64,000 nt of DNA, taken from assembly GCA_950295325.1 (NCBI GenBank), contig OX485808.1, positions 10,230,501 through 10,294,500 of the forward strand, in the 5' to 3' direction. Under the pieces are notes generated by a model. That model saw nothing but the letters and a program-made list of their open reading frames with translations, was not told the origin of the DNA and did no database searches. The DNA comes from Polytrichum commune. Lineage: Eukaryota; Streptophyta; Polytrichopsida; Polytrichales; Polytrichaceae. The translations under genes and the position numbers were made by a program. Each line of letters begins with the position of its first letter. Positions within the stretch are counted from its first letter, which is position 1. Of this stretch, positions 37,505 through 47,092 are shown piece by piece.

Positions 37505-40420
37505 TTATGCAAACATCCATATGAATCTCCTATGGTATGTTACCGAGCCTAAGAATGCTCGTAAATTCTTGACATTGGTTGGTGGTGGTAATTTTTGAAT
37601 CACGGAAATCTTTTTGGGATCTATCAAAAGTCCCTCTTTGCAAACCACGTGACCAAGTAATCTCCCCGAGGTCACACAAATCATGCATTTCTCCGGATTA
37701 AGACTTAACCCACTCTCCCTACATCGTTGAAGACAAAGCTTAAGGTGCTTGATATGATCCGCCTTTGTCCCATATATACTAAAATCGTCCAAAAATACTT
37801 TCATAAAATCATTTAGAAACTCCGTGAAAATTGTCATTACTCCCCTTTGAAAAGTAGATGGCGCACTCATAAGTCCAAATGACATAACTCTAGTGGCATA
37901 AGCTCCCCACTCCGTAATAAAACAAGTTTTCGGTTGATCTTCCGGTGCTATCCTCACTTGATTGTAACCACTAAACCCGTCTAGTAGTGACAACATCTCG
38001 TGTCCGGCTACCGTTTCAAGAATCTCCTCCGTGAATGGTAATGGAAATGGGTCGGATTTTGTTGCTCCGTTGAGTTTCCGATAATCTACGCATACTCTTA
38101 ACTTTCCATTTGTCTTTGGTACTATCACTATCGGTGAAAGCCATTCCGCTCTATCTACCGGGTATATGAATCCGGCCTTGAGCAATTTGTAGATCTCCTC
38201 TTTCACCTTTGCCGCATAATTCGGATTCATTCGATATCGGCTTTGCTTGATCGGCTTGGTATTTGGTTTGAGTTCTATCTTGTGTTCACAAATGTGAGGT
38301 GGTATCCCTTTCATATCCTCATACGTCCATGCGAATACATCCTTGTAATCCCTTAGTATCTCAATCACTTGGTTTTCATAGGAGGGGTCAAGTTCCTTTC
38401 CTATTCGTACCATTTTGGGATCCTCCGTTGTCCCAAGGTTAATCTCCTTTATCATATCTTCATCTTCGATAATCCATCCGGCGATTGTTTTTCCTTTCAC
38501 CGCTTCGGATGCCGGTGTTCGATCGATCGCTTGTTCTCCTTCTTTCATCTCATAAAAATGAGATGGATAAACCGGTCTCTCTCCCATGTCTTCCTTTTGT
38601 TTTGGAGTTCCTTCTTTGAGCTTAGGGACTTGTTTCTCCTTCTTCTTGGTATTTGCTTTGAGTCCCTTTTTGTTGATATTCTCTACATTTTCTCCTTCGA
38701 TGCTTGTCATAACCATATTGCAATCGGTTTCATATAATAGCTTCAATCCATCTAGTTCTACATCGGCTATGTGGTGTAAACTTGGATAAGCTTGATAAAC
38801 TATTTGTTCCTCTTCATCGGTTAATCCGGCCTCCCAATCAAAACCTTCGATATTGATTGGTCTTGATGAATCCGGGAGTTTTGGTCTTCGATTAGTACCA
38901 ATACATACATCTACCCCTTTTTGATATAGAACTAATTGACTCTTTCCCCAATCATGCTTGGCACGTGCTTGCTTAAGCCATGGTCGTCCAAGTAGCATTG
39001 AGTAACAATTCTCTTGATTTTCCATCTTCATTACCGTTACGGTAACCTTAAAGGTCAAACCTCCAATTGTGATTTTCAAATTTTTGATAATTCCAAGTGG
39101 CGTAACCTTCCTTTGATCCGCCATTTTGATCGTAAATGGTGCCACTTCAAGTTGTTTTTCTATTCCCAATTTGTCCATCAAAGTGTCCGTAATAATGTTC
39201 ACTCCCGATCCTCCATCTAGTAATACGTTGGATATTCGTCGATTCTTAGTCCATACCGCTATCATCGGCATCTCTTCATCAAAGTCTTTCGTGGCTACGA
39301 GATACGTTTGAGGTACTTTCCTCTCATCTCGCCCGTTCGTGTAAATTGCTTCCATTACTTTTCTTTTGCAATAAGGGGCTATCTCCAAAAGTTGCCCTAT
39401 TGTTATATTTGCTTGAGTTGAATCTAGTATTTTTCGAATAATTTGTCCTACCCTTGATCGGGGTTCTTCTTCCGTCGCTTTTCTCCTAGACGACGTCCGG
39501 TACTCCGTTGCAAGATCTTCTGGCTCTAAAAGATCTTCGCCTGCTTCCCGTTGTATCTTCTTAATCGTATTCGTTACTTGGCGGTGTATCTCCCGCTTCT
39601 TCTTCCATTCCGAGTCCTCCGGTGCATCCCGCACCTCCTGTGACTCATTTTCCTTTCGCCTCATCATGGGCTCATTCTCATTTTCACTAAGCTCTTCGCT
39701 TTCTTCATCGTGAATCTTCCGATTCTTCTTCCGTTCTAAGTCCTCCGGTGCATCCCGCACCTCCTGTGACTTAAGTTCCTTTCGCCTTCTCCTTGGCGTC
39801 TTCGCGTTACCGGTTTCTCCATGGTGAATCTCCCGATTCTTCTTCCATGTTAAGTCATCCGGTGCATCCCGCACCTCCTGTGACATTTGCTCATCTTCAC
39901 TATCATCATCCATAACCTTTATGGTGTTCTCACCATCTTCATCATCACTATTCTCCGAGTCTTTGCTCTTTCTATCATCTCCATTATCTTCATCTTCCGA
40001 TTCACTCTCTTCCTTAGAGTTTTCTTTCGCCGCTCTTTGGGCTCTCGTCATCACACACACACTTGGTGTCACTACATTTACCGCCACCGTGGGCTTCTTC
40101 GCGTAATCATTCGCTTCTTCTTGATGTTTTCTAAACAATGAGCATTCCGGTTTTCTATGACCCTGTTGATGACAATAATAGCACTTGTCGGCGTTGCCTT
40201 CCCGTCGCGGTAGGCCAGTGTACCCGATTCTCGGCGCGGCTTTTTGGCCATTGTTGTCCATCACATCCCTGGGGTACTCCAATCTCCCGTGATTAATGGG
40301 TCCTCTAGGGCCGCCCTGATAGGGGTATTCTTCTTCCCTTGGGTAGTATTGGCTTCGGTAGGGGTATGTCGCTTCCCTCCGGTAATTGTCGTACGGGTAC
40401 CGATCTCCTCTTCGGTATTC
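37505..40420 (-). CDS. pol: Element C pol: zinc knuckle, repeats, protease, reverse transcriptase
   Basis: Mirror of 1609-4524; first ATG 40282, 925 codons to TAA 37505-37507. CCHC knuckle, three SQEVRDAPED repeats (39579-39883), protease DGGSG, RT with FLDD. Product identical to element A. Confidence 0.9.
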   Translation of the reverse strand, partial: EYRRGDRYPYDNYRREATYPYRSQYYPREEEYPYQGGPRGPINHGRLEYPRDVMDNNGQKAAPRIGYTGLPRREGNADKCYYCHQQGHRKPECSLFRKHQEEANDYAKKPTVAVNVVTPSVCVMTRAQRAAKENSKEESESEDEDNGDDRKSKDSENSDDEDGENTIKVMDDDSEDEQMSQEVRDAPDDLTWKKNREIHHGETGNAKTPRRRRKELKSQEVRDAPEDLERKKNRKIHDEESEELSENENEPMMRRKENESQEVRDAPEDSEWKKKREIHRQVTNTIKKIQREAGEDLLEPEDLATEYRTSSRRKATEEEPRSRVGQIIRKILDSTQANITIGQLLEIAPYCKRKVMEAIYTNGRDERKVPQTYLVATKDFDEEMPMIAVWTKNRRISNVLLDGGSGVNIITDTLMDKLGIEKQLEVAPFTIKMADQRKVTPLGIIKNLKITIGGLTFKVTVTVMKMENQENCYSMLLGRPWLKQARAKHDWGKSQLVLYQKGVDVCIGTNRRPKLPDSSRPINIEGFDWEAGLTDEEEQIVYQAYPSLHHIADVELDGLKLLYETDCNMVMTSIEGENVENINKKGLKANTKKKEKQVPKLKEGTPKQKEDMGERPVYPSHFYEMKEGEQAIDRTPASEAVKGKTIAGWIIEDEDMIKEINLGTTEDPKMVRIGKELDPSYENQVIEILRDYKDVFAWTYEDMKGIPPHICEHKIELKPNTKPIKQSRYRMNPNYAAKVKEEIYKLLKAGFIYPVDRAEWLSPIVIVPKTNGKLRVCVDYRKLNGATKSDPFPLPFTEEILETVAGHEMLSLLDGFSGYNQVRIAPEDQPKTCFITEWGAYATRVMSFGLMSAPSTFQRGVMTIFTEFLNDFMKVFLDDFSIYGTKADHIKHLKLCLQRCRESGLSLNPEKCMICVTSGRLLGHVVCKEGLLIDPKKISVIQKLPPPTNVKNLRAFLGSVTYHRRFIWMFA

Positions 40421-42025
40421 CTACCCGTTATAGGGGTATCCTTCATCCCTTAGCTTATCCCTCCCTTGATAGGGGTATCTCATATCTCGCCGATTCTCCC
40501 CGAACCGCAGTCTCTCTTCATTTCTAAATCTCGGAGGCTCGGCTCCCGCCCTTCTCCGGTTGTTGTTCAATTGTGGTTGTACTTGATTCACTCCAAATCT
40601 CCTTTCTCGCCTTCTTCCATCATAAACACATTCATTTGTATTGTGTGTAGTGCTATTGCAATTCGAGCAACTCTTTAATTGGCACTCATTTGAATAATGG
40701 CCTTCATTGCGGCATCTCCGGCAAGTGACTCCCGTCCTAAACTTCCGAGTGCCGATGGCTAGTTCCTCTATCTCTTGTTTAAGAGCCTTTAAATCATCTT
40801 TAGTAACATCGGCTTTCTTAGCCTTTCCCTTTTTCTTCCTTCTTCTTGTATCATCATCGGAATCGCTACTTGAATCTCCACTTGAATCGTCTTCTCTCAT
40901 CCTTTCCTTTTTCGTTTTGCTCATCTCAATCTTTCGTGCCGAAGCTAGTGCTTCTTCCAAGGTATCACTTGGTAAAATGTTTACATATTTCTCGTATTCC
41001 TTCCTTAGTCCATTTATGAACCAAGTTTTTCTAATTTGTTCTCCCGGCGCGGGTTGAATTTTAGCCGCCGCTACCATTACTCGTTCATAAAACTCTTCCA
41101 CCGATTCATCTTTCTTTTGCTTTACATGTGACAAGTTGTTGATGATCTCCCCTTCCGATTTGGTTGATCGGAATCGTTGGATAAACGTTGTCTTTAAATC
41201 GTTCCAATTCAAAAAGTGATTCGCGGGAAATTGAGTGTACCATTCTAGTGCCTTTTTCTTAAGAGTCACCGGAAACAATCTTAGTTTCTCCGCATCGGTT
41301 CCTTCTTGATTGGCATGACATATATTGACATACTCTTGTATGTAAGTGTCCGGATCCTCTTTTCCTTTGTATGTGGGAAGAGGTATCTTCCCTCTTCTCG
41401 GGGGAGGTGGTGCTCCTCCCGACATTGCTATAGTTCCACTTCCTCTTCCTCCTCCGGAACCTCCAATATTCGTCCCTAATGACGTTGTTCCGGATCTTGT
41501 TGTGCTATTAATGGGTACTCTATAGTCAAATAATTGTTCACTAGCCCTTTCTTGTTGCAAAAATTCTTCAAATGTTTGGTTGACTTGTCTTGATGTTGGT
41601 TCCTCACTTTGAGTTGTTGTTGAATTTTCGTTCTCTACTATGCTTTCTTGTGTGTCTTGATCAAAATTAATATTCCGGGGTATCCCTTCTCTAGTGTTCG
41701 TTTCGAATGTTCCTAATGGAGTGACGGTGTCTCTTTGCTCTTCTCTATTTATATTTTCGTATTCATAGGGTGATGGTCGGTCTAGGTTATCGTTTGTTAG
41801 TGATGGGGATGGTGATCTAGATATATCAAGACCTTCGGCTCTTTGTCTTGCCCGTCTCTCGTATCGTTCCGCTCTCTCTCTTCTTTGCCTCTCGGCTCTT
41901 CCTTCCTCGCTATTGGGGTTTACTCCATGTTGCATACGGTTAATGTGCTTACGTTCGGCCTCGGCCTCTCTCCTAGATGGCGGCGAACGACTTCGCTCCC
42001 AAGTGTCTTCCTCTTCGTCGTACAT
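40421..42025 (-). CDS. gag: Element C gag, complete
   Basis: Gives the full gag that A lacks: about 534 codons from ATG 42025 (MYDEEED) to TAG 40421-40423. An Arg/Glu-rich N-terminal region (RAERQRRERAERYERR) precedes a Ser/Thr-rich stretch, the capsid domain (residues about 212-370), a basic Lys/Arg linker and two CCHC knuckles (about 434-463). No gap interrupts it. A codon upstream could extend the frame only through a non-ATG start, so I prefer 42025. The ATG lies inside a 150-bp duplication, and the upstream duplicate encodes only about ten codons before a stop. Confidence 0.9.
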   Translation of the reverse strand: MYDEEEDTWERSRSPPSRREAEAERKHINRMQHGVNPNSEEGRAERQRRERAERYERRARQRAEGLDISRSPSPSLTNDNLDRPSPYEYENINREEQRDTVTPLGTFETNTREGIPRNINFDQDTQESIVENENSTTTQSEEPTSRQVNQTFEEFLQQERASEQLFDYRVPINSTTRSGTTSLGTNIGGSGGGRGSGTIAMSGGAPPPPRRGKIPLPTYKGKEDPDTYIQEYVNICHANQEGTDAEKLRLFPVTLKKKALEWYTQFPANHFLNWNDLKTTFIQRFRSTKSEGEIINNLSHVKQKKDESVEEFYERVMVAAAKIQPAPGEQIRKTWFINGLRKEYEKYVNILPSDTLEEALASARKIEMSKTKKERMREDDSSGDSSSDSDDDTRRRKKKGKAKKADVTKDDLKALKQEIEELAIGTRKFRTGVTCRRCRNEGHYSNECQLKSCSNCNSTTHNTNECVYDGRRRERRFGVNQVQPQLNNNRRRAGAEPPRFRNEERLRFGENRRDMRYPYQGRDKLRDEGYPYNG

Positions 42026-42300
42026 TAACACTACTTAGCATGATCTTAGACCACCCTAGTTGGCCCTCCTGGCTTCAACTATGTGCATTCTATATTCATC
42101 CTTTTGCTAGTACGGTTCTTAGGACACACTATTCTTCTTGATTCAATTAGTTTTCTCTTCCTCTTCGTCGTACATTAACACTACTTAGCATGATCTTAGA
42201 CCACCCTAGTTGGCCCTCCCGGCTTCAACTATGTGCATTCTATATTCATCCTTTCGCTAGTACGACTCTTAGGACAAACTATCTCTTAATCTAATTTTCT
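42007..42300 (-). repeat. Tandem duplication around the gag start, period 150 bp
   Basis: CTTCCTCTTCGTCGTACATT recurs at 42007 and 42157, followed by about 120 nearly identical bases with a few substitutions (for example CCTGG versus CCCGG). Each unit carries a gag-like ATG; only the inner one opens into gag. Confidence 0.9.
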
Positions 42301-42327
42301 CTTCCTCCCCAATGGATTCTTAATTTT

Positions 42328-43559
42328 TCACTCATTTAACTTGATCAACCCTCGCTCACTATTTTCCAATTTCTCTAGTCCGTTGTAAAGTTTTATCATC
42401 ACCCTTTCGAAGTACAAGTTGTATAATAATCCCTCTTGCGGGTAGTGGTACCCTCTATGACTTGTGGCGCCTTTTGCCCACCTTCCGATTCCAATTCTCC
42501 CGTGATTCCACACTTTTGAGAATATCTTCGCTTGTAGTTCTTCCGGTAGTTCGTAGATTCTCCTCTCGAACTCCGATCGATAAGTAAATCCGATTTGTTT
42601 CTTGATAAAGTTCTTGGTTGCTTTTGTCTTATAAACTTTGTGCATGTTCCACATCAAATCATGGAACCTCTTTACTCCTTCATATTGAGTTAGTACCTTT
42701 TCGTCCCAACTAAACTTCGGGTACTCCCAAGGCCAATGACTCACAATTCCTTTAGTGTCAATGTCTTCTATAGTATCCTCAATCACGTATACTCCTTTCA
42801 CGTTTGATCTCTCAATCTTTCTCAAAATTGCTCTTTCAACATGTGAGGCTTCAAGTGGTCCGATTAAATGCTTCTCTTCGGATCCTTCTTCTAATCTTTC
42901 TCGTAAGTTATCGCGGCAATGGATATTCTCAAACCAAGGAATCATTGATTGTAGCCGGTACCATTACTCGTGTGTAGTATAGGTCGTAAAAAAACCCTTC
43001 TAGATTATAATGGTACCCACTTTGTTTTGTTGTTCCCGGCATGCATTCCCACAATGTATCCTTGCTTTTGTTCCACACTTTAGAAAAGATGATGGCTTGT
43101 AATTCTTCGGGTCAGTCCTTGATTCTTCTCTCAAACTCCGATCGGTACGTGAAACTAATCCGTCTTTCTTCAAAACTTCTCCACGCTTGATCGATGTATA
43201 CTCGGTTCATACATACCATTAAGTCACGAAATCGTTTGGTGCTAATTCATTCTTCCGCTTTGTTAGATTCTTTGATGTAATCGGGATATTCCCACGGCCA
43301 ACTTGATATTAGTTCCTTTTGGTCGTTCACTATCTTCTCCTTTGATTTAACATTCCAATTTTGCTTGTTGTTCATTGGAAATTTCTTCCGTTGTGTGCCA
43401 CAATTTGTAAAGTAGGGATTCCTCAATCTCCACTTGATAGAATTTCTCTTGAGTTTCGGTCTCCTTGAGTATCGCCTCGCAAAAAGTGATGAAGTTTAAT
43501 TCATTCAACGTATCACGTATCTCCCGGTCGTCTTCCGTATGTCTCTTCTCATTTGACAT
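42328..43559 (-). pseudogene. Upstream ORF region (before gag) with a duplicated domain
   Basis: Between the primer binding site and gag there is a coding-like region. An intact part, 42945-42328 (205 codons), contains SHWPWEYPKF, FTYRSEFERRI, LPEELQAKIFSKVWN and GYHYPQEGLLYNLY. Upstream, about 42960-43340, a second diverged copy can be read with SSWPWEYPDY, FTYRSEFERRI, PEELQAIIFSKVWN and GYHYNLEGFFYDLY, broken by two TGA codons and a frame change; a 70-codon frame (43559-43347) lies before it. Ogre-type plant elements carry an ORF at this position; I do not recognise this family. This segment is outside the window in element A. Confidence 0.65.
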
Positions 43560-43755
43560 TCTTACTATTAAGGCGCATTATCTCCAAATCGTGTTTAGTT
43601 CCAATTGCTAGATATGACGTTGCGGTTATCCGCTCTTCTTGGCATAATTCTCCACGTGCTTAGTTAACGCATTCGCCAAGAACCTCCGCTTTCGTCCTTT
43701 TCACACTTAAAACACCGAGACACATTAAATCACCCTTTCACATTAATGGCAAGAA

Positions 43756-43773
43756 TCCCCAGCATGGTCGCCA
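43756..43773 (-). other. Primer binding site of element C
   Basis: On the minus strand, three bases inside the 5' LTR, TGGCGACCATGCTGGGGA. Position and the TGG start fit a tRNA primer binding site; the tRNA is not assigned. Confidence 0.7.
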
Positions 43774-43776
43774 AAA

Positions 43777-44434
43777 TGATGCACCCCGTGGGTCGTTCTC
43801 TTGCAAATTAGCTCAAGAAGACTCACGGTGAGACATCACGTAAATTTATATTCGCTTGAGAACTACCGTGCCTCATTAATATGTTCGGTCTCGAATTAAT
43901 AATCCCTCTCTTCTCCTTATGATATGAATATAATTATTGGAGTGAACACAATCTCATTATCTTAATTCTTACTCTCAATGTAAGGCATCATTGATAATAA
44001 GAACCATTAGATTTAAAGAAAGCTTCAAGAGGTGTAACAATATCCTCGATAATAATATAGTTTTCAATAAATCATACGAGTCTTTAAGACTCGTAATTCA
44101 TAAGCATCAATCACATAAATGATAGTATCTTATAATAATGAAGAAGATATAATATTCTTGAGTCTTCCTTTTTAAGCTCAAGTGTTACTACGTATAATAT
44201 TGTAACTTGACAATTATGCATATAGTAGTTATAAGTTCATGAACACTTCATTAATTGTTTTGCAATGTCACGTTGAACTTCAAAGTGTTTTAATAACAAG
44301 AATAATTATACTCTCTTGAGTTTTACTCAAGAATAAGAACTCCTCTTTGATTGTTAATGACATCCAACAACTCACAAAGTATCTTAAGAGAATAAACACT
44401 TTTACTACAAAGTGTTTCTTGATGACGAGAAGAT
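43777..44434 (-). repeat. Element C 5' LTR, truncated to 658 bp
   Basis: Same sequence and length as 27093-27750, then an abrupt switch to the inverted copy of 27070 leftward. Most of U3, with its promoter, is lost, so this copy should not be transcribed from its own LTR. Confidence 0.93.
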
Positions 44435-44919
44435 CTACAAAGCCAAGCAATTTATGATAACAAAAAGAATTCCAAAAAAAGTCTACCTATTTTAGAAGAC
44501 GGTGCAAGTGGCGTGCAAGTAGGTGATATTAAATAAGTGATTGTCTAAAATTTGTTTTAAATATGATAAAATTACATTAAATTGATGGTTTTTTACAAAG
44601 TTTTGTGGTGATGCCCTCAAGTAGATAATGAATTCAAGGAATATAAAAAAAATTCTAACTTCAAAATAGTTAAGGTCATGAAATCTACATCCAAAACCAG
44701 ACTCAACCATTTGTTTTTTAGCATCACTTTTGATGCTAAGTATTGAAGATCTCAACTTGATATTCTACATTTGAATATTTAACACAATAATAGAGGTCAT
44801 CATAAAAAAAATTCCAATTTAAATAACTCTTTGCTACTACTTTTAGGCCTTTGACCAAAAAAATTATGGTTTTAGTATACCAGAGCATTTTTTTGGTCCA
44901 CTTTACTATGCTTGCACCC
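44432..44919. repeat. Repeat F (inverted copy, last 22 bases missing)
   Basis: Reverse complement of 26583-27070. The 22 bases that join F to element C on the left side (27071-27092) are absent here, which marks the junction as a rearrangement and not a second insertion site. Confidence 0.85.
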
Positions 44920-47092
44920 AACACCTCCTTCATCCAAAGGATAATGCGCCTCATCCTGATATCCAATGTTGTAGGCACCTCACCTTGGAGACAAACATAA
45001 TCACCATGACAGAATCTCCACAGTGGAGGTGTCGCGCACCTCTCCATGAGGAGTGCCCGAAACACCATGGGCACAAGGGGGACCCCGGAGTGACACCCGG
45101 GACTTGTGGCGCCGTTGGTGAGAGGGCCTAAGTGATCCTAGTGTGGGTGAGGGCCCCGGGCGTTGGGAACGCCTCCCACCCACGGAGACTAGGAGGCATG
45201 AGGGTAAGGCCATGAGCTATGCGTAGCTCATGGCGTGGTGATTCTAGAATGCTCAAGATCACCTCAAGCGGAGGTGTGAGTTAGGAGTTATGGCAATTTG
45301 AGTGGGGCGCTGTCCCGGGACAGCGCCCTGGTACAGCAGTGCCTGGGAGTGATTCCCAGGACTGCCAAGGTTCAAACAGGCATAACTTCCTCAAGACTTG
45401 CCCGAATGGGGCAAGTGAGGAGTCCATCGGCATCTACGTGAAGCGTAGATGAAGATGAAGTGGTTGGTTGTTATGATCAGACATCATACAAGGAAGTTAT
45501 GATGGTCTGAAGCTGCTGGGGGGTTCTAGGCCCAACAGCTAAAGGAAAATGTCCACTTGGCCCCAACTCTTGGTGGAGAGACAAGAGGTTGGTTGACGGT
45601 GGGGTAGGGGCCCCGCGTAGAGTCCTAGAGGCTTATATGGGTGAGGTGGTGTGGCCTCACCCACCCGAGGCCGAACGGCACGGCCTCCATGGGCTTTGGC
45701 CCATTGTGAGGCCATAGTTGCCTAGTATGGTTTGGGTTGTTGTAGTGTTGCTCCGGCAATGCGATGATCAACATAAGATGGGACTTCCATGGATGGAAGT
45801 CCACATCGAAGAAATGGGTTACCGACTAAGGGGTGAGTCCCGAAAGCAAAGTAGGAGGGTTGGTTCCCCTCCTTTGAATTATATGGTCCGGGGTAAGAGG
45901 AGCTAACCATTAGCATGGCGGTATGCGAAGGGTTAGCGCTCGTAACCTTTGCTAGAAAGGAAAATTGGCAAGATTGCTAAGGGGGCTAGCAAGGGTTGCG
46001 ACAGGAGGTCAGTAAGCACCACTGCGAATGGGTGCATAACGCAATATGTTACAGTGCTTGAGCAATGGACAACTTTTCCATGGCCATAGGCATGGCCCTC
46101 AAGAAGAATTGAGTCCGCTCCTGTAAACACTATGCCCAAATGTTTGGGTCATCCACGTCTACAATATGAACTAATTTTCCCGAATAGAACTTGGGAGTAC
46201 AAGCTCACGTTCGTACAACAACTAGTATGGGTTGTAGGACGCCAAAGAGGCATGCTTATTAAATCGATAGCCCACATCAATCCAAGGCAACATAAGGTCC
46301 CAATCCCGGTGGCTCCTCCACGTTTGGTTGTCTAAACAACCCGTTCAACCAAGCCATCCGCCTCCAAATGATTTCGCAAGGTGGTATGGTGATCTATGAG
46401 AGCCTTACTGCATAATTCCTTAGAAGCACCAATGAACTCCCTTCCCTAGTCCGTCAAAACTTGAGCCGGTGCTCCAAAACGTGCTAACACACGATCCAAA
46501 AATGTTGTCGCGTCCAACTCTGTAAAGTTTTGGGGTAGAGTGACAAGCTCTATCCATTTGCTGAAATGCTCCACCATCACCAGCACGTAATTTTCTCCAC
46601 GTGGGGTGACAACCATCGGCCCTGCAAAGTCCAATGACCAATGGTAGCCCAGTCCCATGATAGATAAGGGCCGCAGTTGAGGTGACAAGGTGTTGAAGCT
46701 AGACCTAACCCGGTCACAAACTTCACACCTCCCGACATGAGCAACAACATGTTGATACATGCTAGTCCACCAATATTGGCTACACAACATCAAATGTGTC
46801 ATGCGTATGCCAAAATGGCCAAGTTCCTCGTGCACTTGTCGCACCAAGGAGGCCCTCTGATTCGGTCTAGAAATAATACGCATTATCCCATCTGGCCACA
46901 ATCAAAATAACAAAATGTTCTCCCAACATAACCTTGTTATTCGATGTCCAATCTTATCTATCTCCATCGCCAAGATAGACAAATTAAATGTCTCCTATTG
47001 AAGCTTATGCAATACGGGAAGATCCTCCCATATATCTGCAATAACTTAAGGTTGATTAGTCTTATTATCCGAGCCTTATATCAGAACCTCAA
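44920..47092 (-). pseudogene. Integrase remnant (right copy)
   Basis: Inverted copy of 24410-26582: zinc module and partial catalytic core at 46901-46446, later segments decayed, C-terminal part resuming at 45024 after the solo LTR. Here it sits in its original context: across the B solo LTR (47093-48662) the same minus-strand element continues with an RNase H tail and a DNA methyltransferase. Confidence 0.82.
45030..46003 (-). mobile_element. Solo LTR D (right copy)
   Basis: Inverted copy of 25499-26472, flanked by GGAGG on the + strand at 45025-45029 and 46004-46008, the complement of CCTCC. It shares the insertion site with the left copy, so the insertion predates the inverted duplication. 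Confidence 0.9.

Larger units (their letters stand above)
27093..44434 (-). mobile_element. Element C: Ty3/gypsy LTR retrotransposon, nearly complete twin of A
   Basis: Reads right to left: truncated 5' LTR (43777-44434), primer binding site, an upstream ORF region, gag, pol, 3' ORF, polypurine tract, full 3' LTR (27093-29393). The 658 bp shared by the two LTRs appear identical when read side by side, so the insertion is young, although pol has several in-frame stops. The 5' LTR ends abruptly in the inverted copy of the left flank, so the target duplication cannot be tested. Confidence 0.93.
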
